From NCBI RefSeq assembly GCF_022919215.1, contig NZ_CP095046.1:2966501-3030500 (forward strand): a stretch of 64,000 nucleotides of DNA. Reading direction: 5' to 3'. Positions 27,402-37,854 of the stretch are shown piece after piece. A program made the position numbers and the translations under genes. Source of the DNA: Hymenobacter cellulosilyticus. Lineage in GTDB: Bacteria > Bacteroidota > Bacteroidia > Cytophagales > Hymenobacteraceae. The notes below the pieces were generated by a model that did not search any database, was not told the origin of the DNA, and worked only from the letters and a program-made list of their open reading frames with translations. Position 1 is the first letter of the stretch. Each line of letters opens with the position of its first letter.

Positions 27402-28244
27402 TTAGCCGTGCAGGAAATAGCCGGTAAGGCGGCGGGCGTAGCCGTTAAGCAAGAACAGTGGTACGAGCGGCGTGGGGCAGTTTTTGAGCGCGAAGTGCGT
27501 GAAGTTGCGCAGGTTGCCGCCGCCCCGGATACCGAACAGATGCTGGTAGTAGCCCTGCAGGCTGCGGTGGCGGCGCGTCTGCTCCTGCCCGCTTTCCTCG
27601 GGGTAGGTCAGCAGGTGGGCGTCGTAGTTGACGAAGACCGGGAAGCCGTGCCGGCGCGCGACGCTGGTAAAGTCGAAGTCGGCCAGGTAGTGGGGCAGGC
27701 GCTTCTCGTCGAACAGGCCGATGGTTTCGAACACGGCTACTGGTATCAGCAGGCCGCGGCCGGGCAGGTAGGTTACGGGGTGCAGGCCGTGGCGCTGGTC
27801 GGTGGGCAGGGTTTGTAGCAGGTCGCGGCGGGAGTGGGTCAGCCAGCTGAAGACCTCCCCGCCGTAGACCGGCTCCTTGGTGTGGGCATCCAGCTCGAGC
27901 GGGCCCAGCAGCGCCCGGGGCTGGCGCCGCGACCAGAGCAGCATGCGCTCCACGAAATCGGGGGCGGCCACCACATCGTTGTTGAGGGTCAGAATTCGGT
28001 CGGCTCCCTGCGCCAGAGCCCGCCGGATGCCGGCATTCACGCCCGCCGTCCAGAACAGCTGCCCTGTGCCGTCCACGACTTCCACTTCCGGAAACTCCTG
28101 GCGCAGCCGCTCCCCAGTGCCGTCCGTCGAGCCATCGTCGACCACAATAACGCGGAAGCTGGGCTGAGTTTGCTGGCGCAGGGAAAGCAGGCAGGCCTGG
28201 GTAAAGGCCCAGCGGTTGAAAACGGGAATTACGATGAACAGCAT
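27402..28244 (-). CDS. family 2 glycosyltransferase
   Basis: 280 residues, GT-A fold. MLFIVIPVFNRWAFTQACL, IVVDDGSTDGTGERL, GTGQLFWTAGVNAGIRRAL and LTLNNDVVAAPDFVERML (metal motif NND) are visible; GLFDEKRLPHYLADFDFT looks like the catalytic loop, followed by a C-terminal hydrophobic stretch. The GxxLFWTAGVNAG arrangement resembles rhamnosyl/galactofuranosyl-type members. Seventh in the run of exopolysaccharide genes starting at wza, 48 bp upstream of the fucosyltransferase-like gene. Donor and linkage unknown. Confidence 0.85.
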   Translation of the reverse strand: MLFIVIPVFNRWAFTQACLLSLRQQTQPSFRVIVVDDGSTDGTGERLRQEFPEVEVVDGTGQLFWTAGVNAGIRRALAQGADRILTLNNDVVAAPDFVERMLLWSRRQPRALLGPLELDAHTKEPVYGGEVFSWLTHSRRDLLQTLPTDQRHGLHPVTYLPGRGLLIPVAVFETIGLFDEKRLPHYLADFDFTSVARRHGFPVFVNYDAHLLTYPEESGQEQTRRHRSLQGYYQHLFGIRGGGNLRNFTHFALKNCPTPLVPLFLLNGYARRLTGYFLHG

Positions 28245-28276
28245 AATGAAAGGAGTAAAAGGGCGGCTGGGCGAGG

Positions 28277-29329
28277 TCAGGAATAGGTGAAAGGAGCCGC
28301 CGGGTCAGCGTGCGTGGGGGCTTCTTCGGGCTCCGGGGAGTAGGGTGGGTCGAGGGGCACGGAGCCCTGCTCCCGAAACCACTGGGGCACACGTTGCAGC
28401 AGGCGGCGGGTTTTGGCCGCTACCCGGCCGCTCAGGAATTCGCGGAAGTACTGTTGGTCGCGGCGCGCGTCGCGCAGCACCGCGGGCGGGTGCCGGAGCG
28501 GAAAGGCAAACTGTTCGGCCGCCGGGCGGGCAAACTGCTCATCGGCGGCCGTGGTGTGGGTGGCATCCTGCCCAAAGCCAATGTTGCAGACCAGGTTTAC
28601 TGCTGGCAGAATAGTCAGGCCCGAGTTGGCGGCCACCGCAAAATGCCACTGATAGTCCCAGATGCTGGGCGCCTGCCGGGCCTTATAGATGGCCTGGAAG
28701 CGTGGCAGCCAGTACTGGCGCTCCAGCAGGCTGGGGTAGAGGCTGCCGAGCAGGCGGCGGCGGCGCAGCTCGGGCAGCAGCTGGAGCTTAAAATCGAAGT
28801 GCTGCCAGGCCCGGCGCCAGGAAGCCCAGCCCCAGCTTTGCACCTGCCCCGAGAAGTAATAGGAGTCGGCGGCAGGCGCTTGGGGGCGCAGGGCTTCGCG
28901 GGAGAAGTTGCAGCCCCCGATGTGCATCACGCGGGCGTCGTGGCGGTAGCGGGCCAGCAGCTCGTGGCAAAACCGGAAAAAGTGCGGACTGGGTAGGCAG
29001 TCATCTTCCAGGATTATGCCCTCGGGCTCGTGCTCAAAAAACCAGTCGATGGCCGCGGCCGGGTTGAGGCCGCAGCCCAGGTTGGTTTCCCGAAACCGGG
29101 TGTGCACCTCACAGGGCCAGTCAATATGGTCGGTAACCAGGGCCCGCACCTGGGCGCACAGCGCGGCTTCCGTCGGCCGGCCGGGGCGCGGACCATCGGC
29201 GGCCACGTAGAGCCGGGCCGGGCGGGCTGCCCGAATGGCCTGCAGCACCTGCCGGGTCGACTCGGGGCGGTTGAAAATAATGAACAGCACCGGTGTAGAC
29301 AGGCCGGTAGCACTATCAGAGGGAAGCAT
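28277..29329 (-). CDS. nucleotide-diphospho-sugar transferase (GT-A, GNT-I/GT2-like)
   Basis: 350 residues from ATG 29329, which overlaps the wzy-like stop by 14 bp; the longer frame to 29473 is rejected because its extra residues are read out of frame within the upstream gene. TPVLFIIFNRPESTRQVLQ, RLYVAADGPRPGRP, FRETNLGCGLNPAAAIDWF, GIILEDDCLPSPHFFRFC (EDD metal motif) and SWGWASWRRAWQHFD are typical of Bacteroidota capsule transferases of this group. C-terminal 60 residues are Pro/Arg-rich. Specificity unknown. Confidence 0.85.
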   Translation of the reverse strand: MLPSDSATGLSTPVLFIIFNRPESTRQVLQAIRAARPARLYVAADGPRPGRPTEAALCAQVRALVTDHIDWPCEVHTRFRETNLGCGLNPAAAIDWFFEHEPEGIILEDDCLPSPHFFRFCHELLARYRHDARVMHIGGCNFSREALRPQAPAADSYYFSGQVQSWGWASWRRAWQHFDFKLQLLPELRRRRLLGSLYPSLLERQYWLPRFQAIYKARQAPSIWDYQWHFAVAANSGLTILPAVNLVCNIGFGQDATHTTAADEQFARPAAEQFAFPLRHPPAVLRDARRDQQYFREFLSGRVAAKTRRLLQRVPQWFREQGSVPLDPPYSPEPEEAPTHADPAAPFTYS

Positions 29330-30656
29330 GGGCGGGAGCGGTTGGCGACGGAGCGGGCGAAAATTGGGGAAGAATGGCCGCCTCCGGGTGGGAAAGAAGG
29401 TCCGGTAGTTGCGCCGTTTCCGGCACCGGAGCAGATGGAGCCGGCTCCAGAACGGCCAGCTCGGCGGCGGCAAAGGCTAGGCCTAGCAGACCGAAAAAGT
29501 ACAGGGGCCAGTCGTAGGACACGCCGTAGAGCAGGCCGCTGCCGGCGTAGGCCACCAGCGCAATGGTTTCCAGGGGCAGCGGCCGGGGCGGCGACAAACT
29601 CCGCACGACCAGCAGCAGCACCGGCAGAATAGCCAGCAGCACGCCAATCAGGCCGAAATAGAACATCCGGTCGACGTAGAAGCTGTGGAAGTGGTGGCCC
29701 GTGTAGTCGGGCCACACCGGCTCCCCAGATTCCTGGTGGAAAAACTGCATGGGCAGCTCAAAGCCTTTCAGGCGCATGCCGGCCACGGGATATTCCCACA
29801 GAAACTGCTCGTAGGCCTGAAACTGCTGCAGGCGCCAGCTGCCCGTGCCCTGACTGTCGCTGTTGGAAATGTCCTCGATGTTGCTGTTGAGCTTTTTGAG
29901 CACGTCGGGGTTGTTCAGCACCACCGTCAGGCCCCCGAGCAGGCCAAAGAACAGCGGAATGAGCACCACCGGCAAAAAGCGCAACAAGCCCAGGCGGGTA
30001 GTGCTGGCCCGGGCCACCAGGATCAGGTTGAGAAACAAAGCCAGGCCGGTGCTCAGCCACACGGTGCGGTGCTGCAGGAAGATGATAATGCCCACATCCA
30101 CAAAGAAGTAAAGCAGGAAAAACAGCGACTTGCCGACCAGGTAGCGGTTCAGGAAATACACGGCCGGCAGCACCAGCAGAAAAGCCGAAGTCGTGTTGAC
30201 GCCCCGGTTGTGACTCAGAAAGCCGGCAATGGTAAAGGCCTCGGGGTGAAAGACCAGAATGTTTAAGGACACCAGCACCGGCAGGGCCACCATGACGAAG
30301 CCCAGGGGCGGAACGCCGTGGCGGCGGTAGTAGGCATACACGCCAAACAGCACCAGATACGGCGTGAGCTTGCTGAACACGTGCGGATACACTACCCAGG
30401 TGCCCCAGCCCGCATACGACTCCAGGGCCAGCGCCGCCAGACTCACCAGCACCAGCAGCAGCCAACGCCACATGCCGCTCGAAAACCAGCGCCAGGAGCG
30501 CACAATCAGCCACGACGCCAGACCCAGCAGGGCGTAATTGTACACCCGCAGCATTGGGTCATCCTCGGCCTCCCATACGAAGCTGGAAAGCGCCGCGTCG
30601 GTAAACAGAACGACCAGCAGAACAAGCAGGTAGCGGAAGCGCAGACTAAGTTTCAT
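29316..30656 (-). CDS. O-antigen ligase/Wzy-like polysaccharide polymerase
   Basis: 446 residues from ATG 30656. Polytopic: about ten hydrophobic segments, e.g. YLLVLLVVLFTDAALSSF, LGFVMVALPVLVSLNILVF, LGLLRFLPVVLIPLFFGLL. A long soluble loop (about residues 265-350) contains GTGSWRLQQFQAYEQFLWEYP and TGHHFHSFYVDRMFYFGL, the placement typical of Wzy/WaaL loops, where His/Arg residues matter. In a locus with Wzx and Wzc it is the natural candidate for repeat-unit polymerase. Start chosen 24 bp after the upstream GT4 stop; the longer frame to 30980 is antisense-like filler. Assignment rests on topology and context. Confidence 0.75.
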   Translation of the reverse strand: MKLSLRFRYLLVLLVVLFTDAALSSFVWEAEDDPMLRVYNYALLGLASWLIVRSWRWFSSGMWRWLLLVLVSLAALALESYAGWGTWVVYPHVFSKLTPYLVLFGVYAYYRRHGVPPLGFVMVALPVLVSLNILVFHPEAFTIAGFLSHNRGVNTTSAFLLVLPAVYFLNRYLVGKSLFFLLYFFVDVGIIIFLQHRTVWLSTGLALFLNLILVARASTTRLGLLRFLPVVLIPLFFGLLGGLTVVLNNPDVLKKLNSNIEDISNSDSQGTGSWRLQQFQAYEQFLWEYPVAGMRLKGFELPMQFFHQESGEPVWPDYTGHHFHSFYVDRMFYFGLIGVLLAILPVLLLVVRSLSPPRPLPLETIALVAYAGSGLLYGVSYDWPLYFFGLLGLAFAAAELAVLEPAPSAPVPETAQLPDLLSHPEAAILPQFSPAPSPTAPAHASL

Positions 30657-30679
30657 AGGAGAGGCGGCAAGGCAAAAGG

Positions 30680-31792
30680 TCAGATCAGGACGGGCTGCGG
30701 CTGCTCCTGGGCGGCGCGGTACACCTCGTGGGTAAGGGCGGCGGTTTGGCCCCAGGTAAAGTCGCGCAGGCGCAGGGAGCCCAGCTGGGTCAGCTGCCGC
30801 CGCAGGTGCGGCTCGCGGAGCAAGAGCAGCAGCTGCTGGGCTAGGTCGGCGGGCTGCTGCGGATCGAAGTAGAGGGCCGCGTCTTGGGCCGTTTCCGGAA
30901 AGCAGGAGGCATTGCTGAGCACCACGGGGCAGTGCTGGGCAAAAGCTTCCAGAATCGGGAAGCCGAATCCTTCGTAGCACGAGGGAAACACAAAAGCCGC
31001 CGCGCCCCGGTACAAACTGGCCAGCTCGGCTTCCGAGACCAGCCCGGCAAACTGCACATTAGCCGTCAGGCCCAGCACCTGCAGGCGGTCCTGCTCGGCT
31101 TCTGTGGCCCAGCCGCCGCCGGCGCACACTAGGCGCAGGCTGCGCTGCCCGGGCTGGCGCACCAGTTGGGCCAGAGCCTGAAGCAAGCAGTCGAAGTTCT
31201 TGTAGCCCTGGCGGGTACCCACGTACAGCAGGTAGCCCTCGGGCAGCGTAGCGGGCCCAGCTATGGCGGGCGTGTAGCCATGCGGCACCACTGTCACCCG
31301 GTCGGGGCTTACGGGCAACAGGCGCAGAATATCGGCGCGGGTATGTTCCGAAACGGCAATAATCTGATTAGCCCGCTGCGCAATGCGGCTCATCAGGGGC
31401 AAGTCCGTCAGCGGATATTGCTCCCCAAACAGCACCGGTATCATGTCGTGAATGGTAATAACCAGGGGCTTGTCTTGAATTTCAGGCAGGAAATAAGGGT
31501 CATCAGTCAGCGTGGGGTGAAACACATCGAACTTGCCCTGGCGCAGGGCCCGGCGGGAAGCAGAGCGATTCAGGCTCAGCATCAGGGAGAAACGGCCCCG
31601 AAAGCTTAGGTTCGGGAAGAAGCTGGAGTGCCGGGAATGCTGCCGGTCTTTCAGGTACACGTTGTTGGATAGCACAACGGGCACGTGGGAGTGGATGTCC
31701 GGGGCCGCGTGGTCGAGCAGGGCCCGGTAGTAGCGCGAGACGCCACCGACGTCTTGCACGGTAAAGGCCTGGTGGTCGTAGAGAATGTTCAT
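30680..31792 (-). CDS. family 4 glycosyltransferase
   Basis: 370 residues, GT-B fold. N-terminal MNILYDHQAFTVQDVGGVSR; LVITIHDMIPVLFGEQYPL; IIAVSEHTRADILRL; GYLLYVGTRQGYKNFDCLL; and the donor-binding SCYEGFGFPILEAFA (E-x7-E). Start ATG 31792 overlaps the stop of the preceding GT4 gene by 4 bp, indicating translational coupling. It resembles mannosyl/glucosyl transferases of the WbaZ/MtfB type, but donor cannot be deduced. Intact. Confidence 0.9.
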   Translation of the reverse strand: MNILYDHQAFTVQDVGGVSRYYRALLDHAAPDIHSHVPVVLSNNVYLKDRQHSRHSSFFPNLSFRGRFSLMLSLNRSASRRALRQGKFDVFHPTLTDDPYFLPEIQDKPLVITIHDMIPVLFGEQYPLTDLPLMSRIAQRANQIIAVSEHTRADILRLLPVSPDRVTVVPHGYTPAIAGPATLPEGYLLYVGTRQGYKNFDCLLQALAQLVRQPGQRSLRLVCAGGGWATEAEQDRLQVLGLTANVQFAGLVSEAELASLYRGAAAFVFPSCYEGFGFPILEAFAQHCPVVLSNASCFPETAQDAALYFDPQQPADLAQQLLLLLREPHLRRQLTQLGSLRLRDFTWGQTAALTHEVYRAAQEQPQPVLI

Positions 31793-33006
31793 GCAAGGGA
31801 GGATGCAGCGTGTGTGGACGACAGGACAGAAGCGGGCTCAGCCTGGTGGGAAGGAGAGAGGGCGCGGAAATGAGCCAGGGTTTCCTGGTAAAAGCCGACC
31901 GTCTGCGCGGCCATGTGCGGCAGGGTAAAGCAGGCGGTAGCGTGGGCGTATTGACGAGAATGCAGCACAAGACGGGCCGCCTCATCGGCGAGCAGCAGGT
32001 GGAGGCGCCGGGCCAGCAGCGCTGGCTCGGTAGTGGGAGCAAACAGGGCCTCGGGCGTGGCTTCCAGCACTTCGGGAATGCCGCCGGTAGCGGGAGCCAG
32101 CACAGGCACGCCGGCCAGCACGGCTTCTACCAGCGCCAAACCCAACGATTCGAGCCGGGCCGTGTGCACGTACAGCGTCGCCTGTTGCAGCAGAGACAAT
32201 ACATCCGTTCGGTAGCCCAGCAGCAATACATGGTCGGTCAGGTCGTAGTCGGCAATGAGCTGGCGCAGGGCGGCTTCCTCGGGGCCTTTGCCTACCAGGG
32301 CCACCACAAAGTCGGGGCGGAGGCGGCGCAGCTCCCGGGCCACTTCCACGAGGTAGCGCTGGTTTTTGTTGGCATCCAGAAACCCCACGTTGAGAATAAC
32401 CGGCCGGCCCGCAACTTCGGGAATGACTGGCGCGGGCAGGGCCGAGTCGGCATTTGCCGGCAGCGGGCTGCCGCCGTGAATGCGCCGGGTTACACAATCG
32501 TCGGGCAGGAAAGGCCGGAAGCAGTTCAGCAGATAATCGGAAACGCCAATGAAGTACTGGGTCTGGGGCAGCAGCCAGGCGTAGAGGCGGCGGATAAGCC
32601 CGGCCCGAAACCCGGCGAGCTGGTTGCGGCGGATGATTTCCTCGGCCGGATGCTCACTGGCGTGCCCGGTCACGACCACCGGAATCCGGCCTTGCAAGGC
32701 CCGGCGCACGGCGGCTCCGCTGCCTACATCGTGGGCATTTACCAGGTCGTAGTCGGCCCCACGGGGCGCGGCGGTGTAGAGCATGGCAAAATACCACAGG
32801 TCCAGTGCCACCTCGGGCCCGGCCACCTGGGCTACCAGCCGCTGCAGGCCGCTGAGCAGGCGGCGGCGCGGCCCGCGCAGAGTGTTGGGCGTAAGGATAT
32901 CCACAGTGTGTCCCTGCCGGCGTAGCTCGGCTGCCAGGGACATATAGTGCACCCGCACGCCGCACGGTGCTGTTTCGCCCCAGTAAGAAGCAAACAGAAT
33001 CTTCAT
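31789..33006 (-). CDS. family 4 glycosyltransferase
   Basis: 405 residues, GT-B fold. MKILFASYWGETAPCGVRVHY, ADYDLVNAHDVGSGAAV, ILNVGFLDANKNQRYLVEVA and VEAVLAGVPVLAPATGGIPE (donor domain). Overlaps wzx by 4 bp upstream and the next GT4 by 4 bp downstream, so the three are tightly coupled. A Ser/Ala/His-rich tail of about 25 residues ends the protein. Donor unknown. Confidence 0.9.
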   Translation of the reverse strand: MKILFASYWGETAPCGVRVHYMSLAAELRRQGHTVDILTPNTLRGPRRRLLSGLQRLVAQVAGPEVALDLWYFAMLYTAAPRGADYDLVNAHDVGSGAAVRRALQGRIPVVVTGHASEHPAEEIIRRNQLAGFRAGLIRRLYAWLLPQTQYFIGVSDYLLNCFRPFLPDDCVTRRIHGGSPLPANADSALPAPVIPEVAGRPVILNVGFLDANKNQRYLVEVARELRRLRPDFVVALVGKGPEEAALRQLIADYDLTDHVLLLGYRTDVLSLLQQATLYVHTARLESLGLALVEAVLAGVPVLAPATGGIPEVLEATPEALFAPTTEPALLARRLHLLLADEAARLVLHSRQYAHATACFTLPHMAAQTVGFYQETLAHFRALSPSHQAEPASVLSSTHAASSLA

Positions 33007-34591
33007 GGCAGCACCGGGTTAGCCGTCGGATAAGCAGCCGGACCAAACCCGGCGGGGTTAAGAAAGCGCACGTAGCGGGCCAGCAGCCGGCCCAGCACGC
33101 CGGAGTGGGTTTGGGGCTCCAGCCGGTCGAGGAAGGCGCACAGCTCGCGGCGCAAACCGGGCAGCGGCACCAGCAGAATCAGGCTGCTCAGCACCAGCCC
33201 GCCCACCAGCATCAAAATAAGCAGGGTCCCGACCGGCGGCAGCTGCCAGGAGCTCAGCAGCAGCCGCACCCCGATAAACACGCAGGCAATGACGGCCGCG
33301 TTGAACAGGCCCGGCACGTAGATGCTCAGCAACTGGCTGTAGCTGATCGTTAGGTCGTTATGCAGCAGGCGCATAAACAGGCCCGCATACAGCAAGGCGC
33401 CCAGGTTCAGGGCCAGGGCATAACCCATCAGGCCCCAGCCGTGCAGCAGCCAGAACAGCCCGGGCAGAATCAGCAGGTACTGCAGGATGATGATGGTTTT
33501 TTCGCGCAGCCGGGCCCGGGCGTCGCTCACAATGCCGCCAAACATGGTCAGCAGCATCAGGCCCGAGGTAAAGCTCATCACCCGCAGCAGGGGAATCGAC
33601 TCGCCCCACTTCGGACCCAGCAGGCTGTAGACCAGCTCGGGGCGGCCACCATCATGCCGGCCGCGGTGGGCAAAATGAAGGCGGCCACCAGCGTCACGCT
33701 CGACAAATACACTTTGCGCAGCCGAACCGGGTCGGCCTGCACCTGGCTGAAGGCGGGAAAAATCACCTTCGATACGCTGGTCGTGAGCATGTACATGGGC
33801 AGGGATACTAGCATCCAGGCGCGGTTGTAGACGCCCAGCAGGGCCGTGCCCAGCACCCGCCCGATGATGAGCGTATCGAGGGAACTGCCGATGAATTCCA
33901 GGAAGCTGATCAGGGAAATGCGGCTGCCGTAATTCCACAGCGGCTGGTAATGCTCCCAGCTCAGCAGCGGCACTACCGAGTGGCGGGTCACCATATACGC
34001 CAGCAGGCCTACCAGCAGCCCCTGGGCCACGCTGGCCGCTACCAGGCTCCACACCCCGTAGCCGTTCAGCGCCATGCTCACGCCCACGCCGCCGTAGGAT
34101 ACTATATAGGAGCTGACTTCTACCAGCGCCAAAGTCCGGAACTGCATGCCGCGGCGCAGCAGGCTCAGGGCCGTGGCCGACAAGCCCGTCAGGACCAGGC
34201 TCAACGCCAAGGCCTGGGCCACGGGCACCACTTCGGGCTCGTGGAAGACGTAGACAGACGCCGGCGCCAGCAGAATCAGCAGGCCGCCAAACACGACGCC
34301 CAGCACCACCGAGGCCGTGAAGGCCGCCCGGATGTCTTCCTTGGTCAGCTCCTGCTTCTGGATAATGGCTTGTTCCATGCCCATTTGGGCGAAATAGCCG
34401 CCGAAGCGCAGCACCACGTTGGCCAGGGCCACCACCCCAAACGCAGCGGGGGTGAGCAGGCGGGCCATAATGGCGGTGTAGCCCACCTGCATCAGGGCCG
34501 TGAGGATAGTAGCCGCCGTACTCCATTTTACGCCCTGCACCGTGGTCATGGTAAGACTGCGGCGCGGCTGATTGACCGTCGAGGTAGACAT
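33003..34591 (-). CDS. lipopolysaccharide/exopolysaccharide flippase (WzxC-like, MOP superfamily)
   Basis: About 529 residues from ATG 34591 (MSTSTVNQPRRSLTMT). Some 12-14 hydrophobic segments; N-terminal VKWSTAATILTALMQVGYTAIMARLL and LANVVLRFGGYFAQMGMEQAIIQ match the WzxC/RfbX group, which flips undecaprenyl-linked repeat units across the inner membrane. The frame breaks at the plus-strand G run 33639-33642; one base restores GMMVAAPELVYSLLGPKWGE and the C-terminal half. Lies between wzc and two GT4 genes. N-terminal longer reading (to 35107) is antisense to wzc and rejected. Confidence 0.9.
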
Positions 34592-34632
34592 TGGATACCG
34601 AAAAAAGAGGGAGAGAAGCGCTGCCGGGGCTA

Positions 34633-37019
34633 CTATTGATGGTAGGCGTAGGCGTTTTTCTTGTAGCGGTATTCGTAGGTCTTGGTGAAGTGCATATCGT
34701 TGATAATCATGTAGAGCTGCTTCACCTTTTTCTCGTCGTAGAGTTCGTTGATCTGGCTGACCAGGCCCCGGTCGGTGTAGTTCTGTCGCACCACGTAGAT
34801 GTTGGCGTCGAGGTGGCGCACCAGCACGAAGAACTCGGCCACGTAGCCCACCGGCGGGGTGTCGAGCAGCACGTAGTCGTACTGCTGGCGCAGCTGCTGC
34901 AGCAGCTGGTCCATGCGGGCACTTTCCAGCAGCTCGGTGGGGTTGGGCGGAATCGGGCCGCAGCAAATCACGTCCAGATTGGGCACGCTGGTTTTCAGGC
35001 GGCAGTCGTCGAGGGTGCTCAGGCCCATCAGGTAGCTCGACAGCCCGTGCTCGGCGTTGGTTTCCAAGCCAAAGTAGCCGGCTACGGTGGGGCGGCGCAG
35101 GTCGCACTCGAGTACCAGTACTTTGCGGCCACTTTGGGCCATTTCCGCCGCCAGGTTCACCGTGCAGAAGGTTTTTCCTTCGCCCGGCACCGAGGAAGTC
35201 ACCCCAATCAGCTTCTTGTCGAGGCCGGCCGAGAGATACTGCAGATTCACCCGAATCGAGCGGAACGACTCGGCAATAGGGCCTTTTACTTCCTTGAGCA
35301 TGTTTTCCTTGTCGGCGCTGGAGCCGTGGGCCACCACCCCCAGCAGCGGAATGTTGGTGATGCGCGACAAGTCCTCCTTGCTCTGAATGCGGCGGTTCGA
35401 CTTATCCATCAGCAGCACGATGCCAGTCGGAATCAGCAGGCCGGCCACCAGGCTGATGAGGCCCACCAGGCCCGGCTTGGGTGCCGAGGGCCCGCTGCCC
35501 ACCAGCTCGGTTTTGTCGATAACCTTTTTGTCGGTGGCGTTGGTGGCCAGGGCAATGGCGGCCTCGGAGCGTTTCTCCACCAGGAAGTTGTATTTCTTGT
35601 CGTTAAAGTCCGACTCTCCCTTGAGGCGGGCCAGCTGCCGCTCGTTTTCGGGCATGGCACTGATGGTGCCGCGCACCCGGGCCAGTTGGTCGTTCAGGTC
35701 GCGCAGGGCAATGTCGGTGGCGCGGTTCATGTTGACCAGGGTCTGAATCAAGGACTGCTTGGCCGTGTGAATCCGCTCATCAAGCACCGTCACCAGCGGG
35801 TTGTTGGTGCTGGCATTCACGCCCAGGGCGGCCCGCTGGCTGTTCAGGTCGGTCAGCTGCAGAATCAGGTTGTTCACTACCGGGTCCTCAATGCCTACGC
35901 TGCTGGGCGTGGCCATCTGGCTGGCGTTCTGGTTGGCCCGCAGGTAGCCGAGCATGTTGGCGTAGTACTTCCGGTTGGTGGCTACCTTGGCCTGCATGGC
36001 TTCCAGCTCGCTAAGCTGCCGGATTCCTTCCCCCGACTGTGCCCCCACGTCCACCACGCCCCGCGACGAGCGGAACGAGCTCAGGGCCGCGGCCGAGCGG
36101 CGCAAGGAGTCGGAGAGCTTGCTGATTTCGTTGTCGAGGAAGGCCACCGTTTTAGCGCCGGTCAGGTTCTTTTCGCGCAGGTCGTCTTCCACAAACACGG
36201 CCATCAGCGTATCCAGAAACTGCACCTGTTTGGCTGGCACCGAGCCCTTGGTGGTCAGCTCCACAATGCGCGACTCATGGTCGATGGGCTTCACCGTGAG
36301 TTGGCCCTGAAAGTCAGCCGTGGTGCCGGCCAGGGTGTTGAGGGTAAAGTAGTAATACTCATCGGCTTCGCCCATCGGAAAGCCCGCCTCGGGCTGATGA
36401 CGACCGTAAGCAGGGGGTGGCGCAGCGTGTCGCCGGCCGCTACGGTCTGGTCCAGATTTACATCTAGCACCTCGCGCACCAGCTCACTCGTAGGCAGGCT
36501 GTAGAGCATGCCTTTCTCAGCCTCGGCGTGCACCCGGAACCGCCCTTCGCCGGCGGGCTCCACGTAGATGCGCACGCCCGAAAGCTGGGGCGCCTGCAGG
36601 TCGGGCACCACCCGGAACGGCACCGAGCCGGCCGGCCGCTCCCGCACCTGCAGGTCGCGCATGGAGTTGAGCCAGGAATCTGGGGCGGCAAAGTACGACA
36701 CGGAGTAGGGCAGGCGGGCCACGGCGCGCTGCACCACGTCCACGGACTTGAGCAAGCCGATTTCATCCTCCATTTTCACACCCTTGTTCTGCACTTCCAG
36801 AATCTGGAGCAGTTCCTGGGCCCGCTTGGAGCCCGAGCTCTGGTTGCCCAGCAGCATCGTAGCCCGGAAATCGTATACCGGGGCCTTCAGCTGCAGATAC
36901 ACGTAGCCGATAAAGCCCGCCAGCAGCAGCGAGGCCAGAAACAGCGGCCACCGGTTGCGCAGCTTAAAGAGCAGGGCGTGCAAATCAATTTCGTCGGTTG
37001 TAGTAGGGCGTGTATCCAT
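34633..37019 (-). CDS. wzc: polysaccharide co-polymerase/BY-kinase (Wzc-like)
   Basis: About 795 residues. N-terminal Wzz domain with membrane helix WPLFLASLLLAGFIGYVYL (about 23-41), a long periplasmic coiled-coil region, a second helix LVGLISLVAGLLIPTGIVLL, then a cytoplasmic tyrosine kinase: Walker A VPGEGKTFCTVNLA, Walker A' VLVLECDLRRP, Walker B YDYVLLDTPPV. The C-terminus holds a tyrosine cluster, YEYRYKKNAYAYHQ, the usual autophosphorylation region. The frame breaks at plus-strand ggg 36391-36393; one base gives ISPEAGFPMGEADEYYYF. It partners Wza 46 bp upstream and controls chain length and export. Known family role; regulation by phosphorylation inferred. Confidence 0.93.
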
Positions 37020-37065
37020 GCTCGTGTGGGTAAAAAAGGTCGGAAGAAGAGGTCAGAAGGTCGGT

Positions 37066-37854
37066 TTAGAACACCTTTAAGTAGCTAAGAATCAGAACCA
37101 GGGAGGAAACACCGGCGAAGACTAGCCCCAGGTTGTTGGCGTTGCCGCGGCTGGCGCGGGCCGGTAGCGGCTCCACGTAGATTGCGTCGTTGGGCAGCAG
37201 GTAGTAGTATTTCGACTTGAGCAGGTTTGGGTCGGTCAGGTCCAGCAGCACTACTTCCGAGCCGCTGTTGGTCTGCCGGATCAGCTTCACGTTCTGGCGG
37301 TTGCCAAACTCGGTCAGGTCGCCGGCCAGGCCCAGGCCTTCGAGCAGCGTGGCCTGGGTGTTGTAAATAAAGTAGCGGCCCGGGCTGCGCACCTCGCCCA
37401 GCACCGTGACCTTGAAGCTGAGCAGCTTCACCAGCACGTTGGCGTCGCGCACATATTTGCCCACCTCTTTCTGCACCAGCGCCTGGGCCCCGTCGAGGGT
37501 AAGGCCCGCCACTTTCACCTTGCCCACCGTGGGCAGGTTGATGTTGCCGGCTTCATCGACGGAGTAGCCGGAGAGAAACAGGTTGCTCGGGTCGCCGGAA
37601 AACATGGCCCGGCTGTCGGTAATGTTGAAGATGTCGTTTAGGGCCGGCTGCACGCTCTGCACCCGAATGCTGAGCACGTCGCTGGGCTGAATGCGGTAGG
37701 TGAGCCGCTCATTGGGCACGTTTACCGCGTTTTTGGTCGTGTATTCCTTACTCTGCAAATACGGCAGCCGCTGCTGCGCCACACATCCACTAAGCCACCA
37801 CACTGCAGAACACAACACGACACGAATCAGAGTACTCAGGGTAGAAGGGCGCAT
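37066..37854 (-). CDS. polysaccharide export outer-membrane lipoprotein (Wza/BexD-like)
   Basis: 262 residues. Lipoprotein signal with lipobox LSGC (MRPSTLSTLIRVVLCSAVWWLSGC). Poly_export domain around YRIQPSDVLSIRVQSVQP, then VDEAGNINLPTVGKVKVAGLT and SLBB-type VTVLGEVRSPGRYFIY. It ends in a hydrophobic segment LGLVFAGVSSLVLILSYLKVF, as in Bacteroidota members that anchor differently from E. coli Wza. First gene of the ten-gene minus-strand operon running to 25261, with its promoter in the AT-rich gap to the response regulator. Forms the outer-membrane exit for the polysaccharide. Confidence 0.92.
   Translation of the reverse strand: MRPSTLSTLIRVVLCSAVWWLSGCVAQQRLPYLQSKEYTTKNAVNVPNERLTYRIQPSDVLSIRVQSVQPALNDIFNITDSRAMFSGDPSNLFLSGYSVDEAGNINLPTVGKVKVAGLTLDGAQALVQKEVGKYVRDANVLVKLLSFKVTVLGEVRSPGRYFIYNTQATLLEGLGLAGDLTEFGNRQNVKLIRQTNSGSEVVLLDLTDPNLLKSKYYYLLPNDAIYVEPLPARASRGNANNLGLVFAGVSSLVLILSYLKVF

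Noticed and set aside
34591-36504. 637-residue open frame on the plus strand
   Set aside because: Lies antisense to wzc, has no recognisable domain, and is a composition artefact of GC-rich coding DNA; wzc motifs on the other strand are unambiguous.
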